A stretch of 64,000 nt of DNA from Osmia lignaria lignaria (lineage: Eukaryota > Arthropoda > Insecta > Hymenoptera > Megachilidae): positions 9,176,001 to 9,240,000 of the forward strand of contig NC_135035.1 in NCBI RefSeq assembly GCF_051020975.1, written 5' to 3'. Within the stretch, counting starts at the first letter, position 1. Each line of letters begins with the position of its first letter. Made by a program: the position numbers and the translations under genes. The notes under the pieces are model-generated. The model did no database searches and was not told the origin of the DNA. It worked only from the letters and a program-made list of their open reading frames with translations. This document shows positions 1 to 8,936 of this stretch, piece by piece.

Positions 1-1199
1 GATCTTCTTTGATCGCCATAATTCTTGCTAACCAGTACAAAGCTGCATTCGCATTACCAGCTTTTATTGATTTATTTAAAGCTGAATATAAATGATGTGT
101 ATTTTTACTTTGTCTATCTGATAACATATGTGCTTGTTTTAAACTATCTTTGACATCATCAAGAGTAATTGATGCACCATGTAAAGGATTTGGTGCATCC
201 AATATTTTAGTCTTAACTGCTAGTTCTAAGCCATTTAATGCAACCCGTGCATCCCCATCACATACTTCTGCTAGCCAATCAATTATGGTTTTATTGATTG
301 AGAAACAGGGCTTGAAACTTACACCTACTTTATTCTGTAAATTATTTGACAATCTTTGGTTTTGGGAATCATATATTTCTCCACCAATAGATAAAATTGC
401 TTTACAAAGAATTTCAACAATATTTTTGGGGGTTAATTTATTTAAAGCAAATACACGACATCTACTTAATAAAGCAGAGTTTAAACTATAAGAAGGGTTC
501 TCTGTGGTTGTTCCAATCAAAGTAAATGTGCCTGCCTCAACATGTGGCAGGAAAATATCTTGTTGAAGCTTATTGAAACGATGTATTTCATCCATAAAGA
601 CAATAGTCTCATGATTTAACTTTGATCCATTCTTTGCTTTATTAACAATATCTCTTATACTGCTGACACCAGAAGAGGTTGCAGATAATTTTATAACATG
701 CACTTTACTTCCATGTATTTCTTTACTCAAGTTTGAGATTACATTAGCAAGGGATGACTAAAAAAATGTTTGGGTCATTAGGAATTTAAAAACTAATAGC
801 ATTTAATATTCATATTACCTTTCCACATCCTGGTGGACCCCAGAAGATCATACTAGGGATGCATCCTTTTGTTAACAACTGTTGTAACACTGTATTAGAA
901 CCAATAACATGTTGTTGACCTATGTAATTATCAAGGCATGTAGGTCTCATTGTTTCAGCAAGTGGAAACTGATCTTTGTTTGGCATTGCTTTTGATTGAT
1001 TCATATTTATTACATCCATTGTGGAAATTCCTTTGTGTTTCTTTGGTAGATTTCTTTCATCACATTCCTCTTTAGGGTAGGACCTCTTTAGGGTTGATGA
1101 TGTGTTCCTTAGAGTTACATCAAGTGATGCAAAACATAAGTCAAGGTGACTTGTTATTTCTTCTAGAGAATATTCTTTTCTACACAGTGGACATAACAT
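1..1199 (-). CDS. WRNIP1: WRNIP1 (WRN helicase-interacting ATPase, RarA/MgsA family), N-terminal part, cut by window edge
   Basis: Two exons are visible: 1199..819 and 757..1, the second running off the window. The exon 1 donor reads GGAAAG|GTAATA and the exon 2 acceptor TTTTTTTAG|TCATCC, phase 0, so the Walker A loop GPPGCGKSS is split by a 61-base intron. The visible protein is about 379 residues. It starts with a UBZ4-type zinc finger (CPLC...HLDLC, about residues 2-23), then a linker, then the AAA+ core with Walker B-type VFMDEIHRFNK, sensor-like GTTTENPS and arginine-finger region LLSRCRVF. The MgsA/RarA-type helical region follows with HMLSDRQSKNTHHLYSALNK and ALYWLARIM. Family members act at stalled replication forks and bind ubiquitin through the UBZ. 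I chose the ATG at 1199 because it puts the first zinc cysteine at residue 3, near the N-terminus as in the family. An in-frame ATG at 1313 would add 38 unremarkable residues. The last third should lie beyond base 1. Confidence 0.92.
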
Positions 1200-1683
1200 A
1201 TTTTGATTCCAAAATAAAGTTTTAAGTTTCACACATTCAGTTTGATCTTCACATTTCTTTTTGCTTTCTGTTTTAAATGTGTGTGAAATCAGCAAAATCA
1301 ATAGTAGCTCCATCTGTGTTGGTCAATAGTTGTCAGTGGGTTTCATTTCAAGTAAAAGCATTTGCTTAGAGGTGTATACAGTTTTTGATATGTTTTTATT
1401 GATAATTGAAGATAATAAGTAATATTTCACAGTATAAGCTGGAGAAATGTTTTCTAAAGCAGGTTCATAAAAAATAAATGGGAATTGACAATATTTCATT
1501 TTGTAAAATCAATTGAAATACTGTGTTGGAAATAAAAACAAGGTGATTCCTCTTACACCTTTAATAAAAATGAATTATCTTGTAAGTTATTTGTATGGCA
1601 GAAAAGTAATTTCCTCAATGAATGAACAATACCTTTTTACAGGATATTGTCTACTGAGAAAATTAATTGCTTATTCCATAAAT
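1200..1683. promoter_or_regulatory. Divergent WRNIP1/PIGW intergenic region, probable shared promoter
   Basis: The two start codons point away from each other and are separated by 484 AT-rich bases, which must hold both 5' UTRs and both promoters. A candidate 61-base 5' UTR intron for PIGW lies at 1582-1642 (GTAAGT donor, ACCTTTTTACAG acceptor). I see no clear TATA box placed for either gene, which suits a housekeeping bidirectional promoter. That function is inferred from layout only. Confidence 0.55.
1582..1642 (+). other. Candidate 5' UTR intron of PIGW
   Basis: GTAAGT at 1582-1587 and a pyrimidine-rich ACCTTTTTACAG ending at 1642 form a plausible 61-base intron. If it is removed, the ATG at 1570 heads only an eight-codon upstream frame ending in TGA. 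If it is retained, that ATG is in frame with PIGW and adds 38 residues. Not confirmed by any transcript. Confidence 0.45.
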
Positions 1684-3255
1684 ATGTCCAATGTGTGGAA
1701 CAGGAATCTTTACCGCCAACAGCAAGAAGCATTTGTTTCTGGTCATGGTGGGACAACATCCAGAGAAGTTGTATATGCACTTTTACCAAACATATGCAGC
1801 ATTCTTTTAACTATTACAACACTAGGTCTTATAAAAAAATTTATTCATAAAAATGTTAGGGTTCTTATAGAATTTATATTAATCGTAGTACCATCCATTT
1901 TATGTTGCACAATATTATCAGAGCACATTGCTACTGTGTGTTGTGCTATGATGGTGATATCTATTATCAACATGCTATTGCTAGGAATTAATTCAAGAAC
2001 TTTGCCAATGTGCAATGCAAAGCTTACTTATGGCAAAAGGCCTTTCATTACATACTTTAGAGCATTGACTAACATAATAACAGCAATATGTATATTGGCT
2101 ATAGATTTTCACATCTTTCCTCGCAAATTCGCCAAAACTGAGGTGTTTGGATATAGTTTGATGGACACTGGTGTTGGATTATTTGTTCTAGCCAATGCTT
2201 TAGTAGCTCCAGAGGCTAGAGACTTTTCTCCAAGACTCAGAATAGGTTTCCTTCACACTATATCCAGGAACATAAAACAATCAGCTAGAAGTTGTATTCC
2301 ATTGTTGATATTAGGTTTTGGCCGGTCTGTAGCCATTGAAGTTCTAGGATATCAGAAACATGTAACTGAATATGGGATTCATTGGAATTTTTTCATAACT
2401 CTGGCTTTTGTTAAACTGTTCACAAGCTCCATTACAAGTACTATCAATTCTAAATACTCATTGTTATCAGGCATCTGGATTCTAGGGATGCATGAATACA
2501 TTTTAAGCACCAAAGGGTTGAAACAATGGGTTTTGAGTAATAGACCAAGAAATGATTTTGTATCTGCTAACAGGGAGGGAGTGGTGTCTGTACCCGGATA
2601 TGTTGGGCTTTATTTAATAGGTGTAGCAATTGGTAGACTGATACATTCCACTTATCAGAATTCACGAGGTCAAAATTCATTGCAGTACAAGCACAAAACG
2701 TTCCATATCAAATTGTTCGGATACGAATTCGACGCAAGTTACAACGAATCTATGATACTGTGTATTAAATTATCTTTGATATCTGCACAAACTTGTGCAG
2801 CCACTTTGTTCTGTGATTCGTATTTTAGAGTTTCGAGACGGTTAGCAAATGCAGGCTACTGTATGTGGATACTTACCTTAGGTAGCATGTTACTTACGTT
2901 ATTATTATTGGTAGAGATAATTACAGACTTATTAATTCATGCAATCACGGATTCAGAATTCGTGGAAAAGAAAAGCAGAACGCACAAAATGAACGTTCGA
3001 AATAAAAGGGAACACGTACCCGAAGAATCTAAGGAAAAGACAATTGTAGATACCATCGAAATATTGGAAGCTGTGAATTACAATGGTCTGCTTTTCTTTT
3101 TGTTGTCAAATTTAATGACCGGTGGTATTAATATATTAATACCAACGTTATATGTGAATCAATCAAAAGCAGTGCAAATATTGATTGCATACATGGCTGT
3201 AAACATAACATCGGTTTTATTGTTGTATAGGAAACAGGTACAGATTAAGTTATAA
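1684..3255 (+). CDS. PIGW: PIGW / GWT1, GPI-anchor inositol acyltransferase
   Basis: A single uninterrupted frame of 523 codons, close to the usual length of about 500 residues. PIGW acylates the inositol ring of glucosaminyl-phosphatidylinositol in the ER during GPI-anchor synthesis. The protein is strongly hydrophobic with roughly a dozen membrane segments. Near the N-terminus is the family block AFVSGHGGTTSREV, followed by a first membrane helix (LLPNICSILLTITTLGL). The signature loop YSLMDTGVGLFVLANALVAP and the block LGFGRSVAIEVLGY...TEYGIHWNFF are present. The C-terminus is basic after a last membrane segment. I chose the ATG at 1684 because the conserved N-terminal block starts just after it. 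The frame is open further upstream (ATG at 1570), but that part contains a good donor and acceptor and looks like 5' UTR. Neighbours: WRNIP1 divergent upstream, EOGT convergent downstream. Confidence 0.95.
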   Translation: MSNVWNRNLYRQQQEAFVSGHGGTTSREVVYALLPNICSILLTITTLGLIKKFIHKNVRVLIEFILIVVPSILCCTILSEHIATVCCAMMVISIINMLLLGINSRTLPMCNAKLTYGKRPFITYFRALTNIITAICILAIDFHIFPRKFAKTEVFGYSLMDTGVGLFVLANALVAPEARDFSPRLRIGFLHTISRNIKQSARSCIPLLILGFGRSVAIEVLGYQKHVTEYGIHWNFFITLAFVKLFTSSITSTINSKYSLLSGIWILGMHEYILSTKGLKQWVLSNRPRNDFVSANREGVVSVPGYVGLYLIGVAIGRLIHSTYQNSRGQNSLQYKHKTFHIKLFGYEFDASYNESMILCIKLSLISAQTCAATLFCDSYFRVSRRLANAGYCMWILTLGSMLLTLLLLVEIITDLLIHAITDSEFVEKKSRTHKMNVRNKREHVPEESKEKTIVDTIEILEAVNYNGLLFFLLSNLMTGGINILIPTLYVNQSKAVQILIAYMAVNITSVLLLYRKQVQIKL

Positions 3256-3573
3256 AAATGTACGATTCGTTGTACTAGTCACACATCAGGGTATACAATT
3301 TTATATATTGTAATGTATATACATAATTAACATTAAATCACAATCAGCCTAAGTGACTGATAATTTCAGAGTATTCTTCATTGTCCTCGCGTAGATGTAT
3401 AAAATAGTATCCATATTTATTTATTTTTTATTAAAATAAATATGTACATATATCGGTACAAAAATAAGTAAAGGGAATTAATTGGTAACGTGTCGTGTAA
3501 TTTGTTCGACATTTAACTATGGTATTAATCTAGATCTTTCGTTGTCATCGAAATTAATCGTCTATCATAGTCA
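3256..3573. other. Convergent 3' UTRs of PIGW and EOGT with overlapping poly(A) signals
   Basis: This 318-base AT-rich gap separates the stop codons of the two convergent genes. On the plus strand ATTAAA at 3332 and AATAAA at 3435 could end PIGW transcripts. On the minus strand AATAAA occurs as TTTATT at 3416-3421, 3420-3425 and 3427-3432 and could end EOGT transcripts. The signals lie within about 25 bases of each other, so the two mRNAs probably share overlapping 3' ends. Confidence 0.5.
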
Positions 3574-6270
3574 TCATAATTCATCTTTGGACTGAATAAC
3601 CGGCTTCAATTCATTTGCCTTTTTTGCTTTTGGATCCTTCTCTTCATTAACATCGCTTATTCTAGTCTGGTTCTTTGCTTCCGTTCTTTTCCGTTGCGCT
3701 CTTTTACTAAGGAATTTTTTAAAATCGTTATGATTTTTTACATAATCAGTCGCGAGCGAGACTATACGCAGGAACTCTTTAATATCGAAGCTATAATTCG
3801 TGAATTTCGCATGTGCTCCTCCGTCAGGATGCGTACCCTGTGTGGTTTCAATTGTTCTCGTGATAAATACGATTACTTAAAGATTCTCGAAAAACATGAA
3901 ATTCAAATTGTCTGAAATACTTACGGGGTCTTGTTGTACTAATTTCGAGGTATTTTCCCACGTGAAGTACTTGACTCCGCGTAAACGAGCGAGATCCTTG
4001 TAACATCCCGGATCTTCACAATTATATCTGAAGAATAATTAGATGTAAGACATGCTTACCGTGGGAAAATTATTTAACGCGTTGAAATTTAAGATTTTTC
4101 AAATAGTGGGCCACTGGTGACCCATCAGTGTTAAATATACTCACATTTCAAATACAGCTGCCCAATCCGGTAGAAACATTAAATGCGTCAATCCGGCTCC
4201 GTGTATACCAATAAAGATATCAGAGTTTCTGGTTATTTCTAATTGCTTTTTAAATGGAACTTTTTTATTATAAACTACCTGCGAAAATATAACGCTTTCA
4301 CTATCACATCCCAATAATTCTTCTTCCAATTTCGACAATTCTTCAATAATTCATCCTATTATCAAGTATTATTCTTAAAAACTTTTAATTTTTTACCTTT
4401 CTTACTTTGTACTCTGGATTCTCTTTCAAAGCTTTCACCAGTTCGTCCTCGTTTAAGATTTTCCTATACTGGGTATCTCTGCTAAGTAAAGTTACTCTTA
4501 TTCTTTGGTTTTTCCTCTCGTGAAGAGGTATCCGTAGTCTATGCAGCAGGTGGTCGCCGAAAGCTTTGAATAGTCCACTTTTTTCACAGCCGTAGATCTA
4601 AAATGATTCGTTCTATATTAAGATTCTATAATTATAATTAGAAAGTAAGATGTAATTTAGAAAATGAGAGTTTAAATAATCGTACAAGAGGTGTATTATA
4701 ATAAAGACCAAATATCATGCGCGGTAATAACGGGAACACGAGGTTCTTGAAGCAGACAGTTTCACCGCGGAACGTTTTTAAATCCCACAGCGGATTTCTC
4801 GTGAAAGCATCGAACGCGTCTTGGAACGCTGAACGGTAGCTGAAAGTGAAAGAACTCTTGATACCTAGATAACTCGTGGTTTTTCTGTTGCGTCGGTGTC
4901 GATTACCTGTAGCTTTCCCAGATCATTATATGATTATCAGTGCTGAAGGCGGCGGGGTGCGAGAGGTTTACGTGCAATGACGCGTACAAGTTGAAAAAGT
5001 CGCAAAAATGATGATACATATTTACTACTGAAACAGAACGACTTCGACAAATGAGTGGATGCCGGATATAAAGGGTATCCTGACAAGAAATAGCCAATAT
5101 AAATTCATTTCCTTCACGCCGGTTTTCTAGAAGTGAAACTTCATGGGTCATAAACAAAAAGTGTACCATTGTTGTGGTATTACGAAAGCAACGGATCAAT
5201 TGTTCCTATCGAAAGATTTCTCTGCCACAGATTTAAATCGACTATTTTTTACCAGAAAACCCTTGATTTTCATATTCGTCGAAATCGATCATTATCAAAT
5301 CATTTCTTACGACTTACTGGCGTCTATCTTCATTATATACGTAGGTTTCTCGATTACGATATCACAGTCACCATTGACAATCGGTGGTCGAGGTAGTTTT
5401 CGAAAATTTCTCAGTTCAGGTCCCCAGGACTGCAGAGGACTGATGTGATCCGCGTTCTCGTTTAGTCTTTTCTCGTTCAATCTGAATCGCAAAAATATGA
5501 TTCGTTCGAAACGCACGATACATTTAATTCTGTGTTCACTCACGTGCAGAATCCACCGATTTCACCCTCTTTCAAAACATCCATTTTGTATCGTATAGGC
5601 TCGTTTCTTCGTATCAGTTCCGTGAAATTGATCATGATGTTCCTTGCGCGACAGAATCTCATGTGTTCCGAGCATTCTAACGAGGAATCGTCCTTCAATC
5701 GAAAACATTGCACCTATGAATTTCATGGGTTTCTTTCACGATTAATTAATTTACGAACGAAACTTGCCACGAATAAAGGCTCGCAGAAGATGGACATTTC
5801 TTTCCTTTGGTCGCGCACGTAGCCGAAATCCCCTTGAGCGTAAAACGTTTCTAATTGAGCCTGTTTCGTGGTCACCCATCCTCTGTGGTCACCTGGACAT
5901 TGAGGAAAGGAGAAAGAATTTTCGGTTTTGCAATTCGGCTCGTAACCCCAGCAAGCTTTGGTATCAAGACTATCCTAAGTTTTTCCAAAAGAAAAATTCT
6001 TCGATTAATACGTGCCCTTCGCGAATGAGACAATCGATGATTCTTAACGCTTGCGTTATTAGTTGTACCTAGTGTTACCTTGTACGGACAGGCGGTATCA
6101 TTGCGGCACTCTTCGGCTACCGTGGGAAAAGCGTTGAGGTAGTACTTGACGTGATCAGCCGGCAGATCAATGTCCGTGTAATTAGCGTAAATATCGGCGA
6201 CGATGAACATCAGCACGATCGATACCGAGTATTTAACGGAGAAGACGTAATCCATTATCGCGTTGAGCAT
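3574..6270 (-). CDS. EOGT: EOGT, EGF domain-specific O-linked N-acetylglucosamine transferase (ten exons)
   Basis: Transfers GlcNAc to Ser/Thr of folded EGF repeats (Notch, Dumpy-like proteins) in the ER lumen. Exons, 5' to 3' on the minus strand: 6270-6079, 5974-5768, 5713-5544, 5481-5318, 5027-4907, 4839-4686, 4597-4397, 4278-4145, 4027-3925, 3837-3574. They total 1710 bases, 569 residues plus stop, and all junction phases agree. Landmarks: N-terminal signal peptide (about residues 1-28; an ATG at 6255 is an alternative start), LPADHVKYYL, CPYK, CWGYEPNC, DFGYVRDQR, RNIMINF, SPLQSWGPEL, CDIVIEKPTYIMKIDA, VNMYHHFCDFFNLY, NPLWDLKTFRG, NTPLIYGCEKSGLF, RVTLLSRDTQYRKILNEDEL and the GT61-type block DIFIGIHGAGLTHLMFLPDW, then VFEIYNCED, KYFTWEN and HAKFTNYSFD. 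The extreme C-terminus is KDEL, the ER-retrieval signal, after a long Lys-rich tail. Length is slightly above the family's usual 520-530 residues because of that tail. The intron after exon 2 seems to use a GC donor. Intron sizes are 54-290 bases. Confidence 0.95.
5714..5767 (-). other. Probable GC-AG intron in EOGT
   Basis: Between EOGT exons 2 and 3 the frame-preserving donor is GTG|GCAAGT, which matches the known GC-AG donor consensus, and the acceptor is TTCATAG|GTGCAA. This gives ...CEPLFV joined to VQCFRL, and a 54-base intron. The only nearby GT choice (TTC|GTGGCA, three bases earlier) also keeps frame but is a poor donor. Confidence 0.6.
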
Positions 6271-6924
6271 CGCGGTGAAAATGAGCCGGGTTTCCCTGAG
6301 ACGAACTCGTGCACTCGCTTTACGGAGTGTGAATGGAGGAGGAACCACCTGTGCGAGTGGTGTAGGTGTACGACCTCACCTACTCAGCGTGTACTTTTTG
6401 TGTCGCACTAACACGCTTACCCCTACACCCACACAATCGTCAGCGTGTCTCCTTAAAAGAATCGGTGAAAGTCAATGCTAGACTAGCCTTACATCATTCA
6501 TAGGAACGATGAGTATCTACCCACCTAGCTATCCTTGAAAATCTCTCGAAACAACGAGCTTAGACGGTTTCCTTTTTATTTTTGTAATCATACCGGCATC
6601 CCGTTGGCCCGATCGGTAATACAGCCGCACGTATGTACACTGTAGACAGAGAAAAGATGATTATTTACTTACATGAGTGGAATCTGTATGTACAGACCGG
6701 ATGTCTCCGCGTGTTCTCACCTCTCTCGACTGTTGAGCCAGGGAACTTCGACGCCAAGCGTCTGATTTTACTTTCACACTTGTCCCAATGGTCGGTTGTG
6801 TATAGTTTCAAAATGGCCGAACACTGTACAACTTCTCGAATGACTGCTTTTCATGCGGGAAATATGCTCCACGCATTGTACACACGATGGTGAAGGAATG
6901 AATTGAAACTCGTGATTGATTGAT
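6271..6924. other. EOGT 5' flank, non-coding
   Basis: Holds the EOGT 5' UTR and promoter. The coding frame stays open for a few dozen codons upstream of the ATG at 6270, but only via non-ATG codons and without conserved sequence. I see no TATA box in a convincing position and no other gene. Confidence 0.4.
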
Positions 6925-7400
6925 TTATGGAGGGTTGGGAACGTTGTCGTTTAATCGAGGAGAATTAAGGATTTTTCTGGGTGTTGTTTGAATCCTGATG
7001 TCACGACGCCCCTCACGTGGTCGAATGAGCGTTTGTCGTTGGCCACCTATAGTTGGCTCGAATAAGTTTATTTTGTATATTATCCAGCAGATAAAATATT
7101 TTTCTATATTTGCAACATCTGATAGCTGGATCTCTTTATAATCATCTGTGAATAAGGGTAAGGGCGATTTCTGTATATTTTCAGTGGGTACCTGAAAACC
7201 GCCATCGCTCTTATCAATCACAGATAGAGTAGGATCCTGTTAGAAACATAATTTTTAAAGTTTCCACTTAGCATCGACCTTGGTTTAAATTTTCAAAACA
7301 TTCATAGACTTTTCCTGTTCCATCATCCAAAACCTTTAATTTTCAGAGCTCCTTTGATTTTCTCAAAATAGAACAAAGGTAGCTTTTAACATTGTTTAAA
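6925..7400 (-). pseudogene. Protein-like AT-rich fragment, possible decayed gene remnant
   Basis: Read on the minus strand, this AT-rich patch gives several protein-like stretches in different frames. At about 7329-7273 one frame reads KVLDDGTGKVYECFENLNQ; DDGTG is the kind of turn seen in OB-fold single-strand DNA-binding proteins. Just before it, one base out of frame, is EKIKGALKIKG (about 7367-7335). After it, a well-formed acceptor (TTTCTAACAG, ending at 7236) precedes about 100 open codons beginning DPTLSVIDKSDGGFQVPTEN. The frame changes cannot be joined by introns of normal size, which suggests a pseudogene. The family is not identified and the OB-fold link is speculative. Confidence 0.25.
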
Positions 7401-8726
7401 TTATTTATTCAAAAACTCTTGGTAGAATAACGGGAGACCTCTAGAGTCTACCCGTAACTACATAGGATATCGAGATCCTATAAGGAATCATTCTGCCACG
7501 GGACCACTATTGTCCAACGTCAGTGCAGAGTGATGGTTTCCGTTATTCAGCATGTTTCTACGCAAAATAATGGCGGTATTGACTCTTGATAAACCCACGA
7601 GACGCACCTTATGCTAATTCCTCGTGGATACGTCAAAAACTGTTTCGACGTATACGGTAGAGACAGTTCGATCTTCTCTCGAGGCGTGGCCGATGTAGAT
7701 CGTATCTTTGCAGTTTATACGATTTTACTGGCCGAAGAGAGATTCGAATCTAAGGGTCTCTCGACGTACACTGCTTGAAATACAACGAGTCCCACACTCG
7801 GTTAGGCATGAATCGTTACGTAATCTGGAAGACTCGGATAGCTGCAGCTCTTGTTGCTCGCAGGTGTCTTTATCGATTCGCTAGAAATCCTTTCTATGCA
7901 ATTAAAGCCAGGTTTGGAGCAGCTTTCATTGTGCTCGATAAAAGGAACATGGAAGAAACTTATTTATTTAGCACAATTCTTGCCTTTCTAATTTCATTTT
8001 CGTATCTTCTAACGTAGCCACGTTGAATTGGATAAAATAAAGCATAACGTACGTGGGAACACAATGGACACGTAACAGCAATGAAAATTTCCTTTCGTAA
8101 TGGTCGAACCATAAACATGTTGCACCATGGTCTCCACTTGAACCCTAGATCGCTTCTTCTTCAAATGAAACTACTTCCTCGAGCTCGATTTCCTTCAACT
8201 TTAGGGGTTAAAAATTCGAATCAAACGAAAGGTGCACCGTTCGATCTTCTTTCTGTCGCTATTATCGATAATTCACAAATCAATGCTAATCGATGCGAGG
8301 GAATCGAGATATCGGATACGAGGGACAATAGCGTATAGGTACCTCCGGCGTCAACCTGCCACGGCGTGACCCGGAAACGGATCGCGTTCGAATAAGTTGC
8401 TATGTATGTATATACAAATACACGTATAGTACCGTGGAGACATAGAAGAGTGGCCGGCATGGATTGCCGTGGATAGATGGAGGGAATGATCTACATCGAT
8501 CACGATCACGGCACCCTCAGACCGATCCTCGGTCTCGGTGCGGTTACAACGGTACCTCTTCGTTGTCCATTATCGACGAAATCGCCATCATCTTTCTTTC
8601 TGATAATTTTATCAGTACTGAATCGGCTCTTTGTGAACGGTTCAATCTGATCGGGAAGCATTATTGATCGTGGCGAATGAAAAATGCCGTTGCGTTGGGG
8701 AATTACTCGAATCGGTCCCGACTCGA
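7401..8726. other. Non-coding stretch, no gene seen
   Basis: Short open frames occur on both strands but show no domain, no hydrophobic pattern and no usable splice context. A 7-bp inverted repeat (ATAGGAT...ATCCTAT, about 7461-7480) is the only structure noticed. Confidence 0.5.
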
Positions 8727-8734
8727 CCCACGCC

Positions 8735-8936
8735 CATTGGCGTAACTAGGTCTCCAGTTGAGGGTGGGCCAGGTTCCTTTATTTTTACCAAAATAATAAA
8801 GGAATATTGCACTTTATCTGAAATAGTTATTTTACAAATGTTTCTTTACTTGCTTCGATAATTTCTGGAAAAGGGAATCAATTTTCATTCGGACAAACCC
8901 ACCCTGGTCCCCAGCTTATCGTCAGTTACGCCAATG
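8735..8936. mobile_element. Non-autonomous hAT-like MITE, 202 bp
   Basis: The two ends are perfect inverted copies over 13 bases, CATTGGCGTAACT at 8735-8747 and its complement at 8924-8936. A looser inverted match follows further in (GGGTGGGCCAGG near 8763 against CCCACCCTGGTC near 8898). The element is flanked by CCCACGCC (8727-8734) and CCTACGCC (8937-8944), an 8-bp target duplication with one change. Eight-base duplications are typical of hAT transposons. The interior is AT-rich and has no coding capacity, so it would need a transposase supplied in trans. The superfamily call rests on duplication length only. Confidence 0.75.

Noticed and set aside
4279..4338. An open frame extends the EOGT exon at 4145-4278 upstream (residues reading SKLEEELLGCDSE...)
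   Set aside because: A good acceptor (TATATTTTCGCAG) sits at 4279, and joining there gives VRK-VVYNKK, which fits the family. The extension is intron sequence.
5872..6078. A 158-codon minus-strand frame running through EOGT exon 1 and into intron 1 and exon 2
   Set aside because: After CPYK the frame leaves the family pattern at a GTAACA donor. The correct frame resumes at 5974 with CWGYEPNC. The open frame is accidental.
6134..6311. let-7-like TTGAGGTAGTACT (6134) and miR-125-like TCCCTGAGACGAACTCGTG (6293)
   Set aside because: The first lies within EOGT coding sequence and the second just upstream of it. Neither continues into the mature microRNA sequence nor has a complementary arm for a hairpin.
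7741..7766. GATTCGAATC resembles a tRNA T-loop/B box
   Set aside because: No anticodon arm, D arm or acceptor stem can be built around it.
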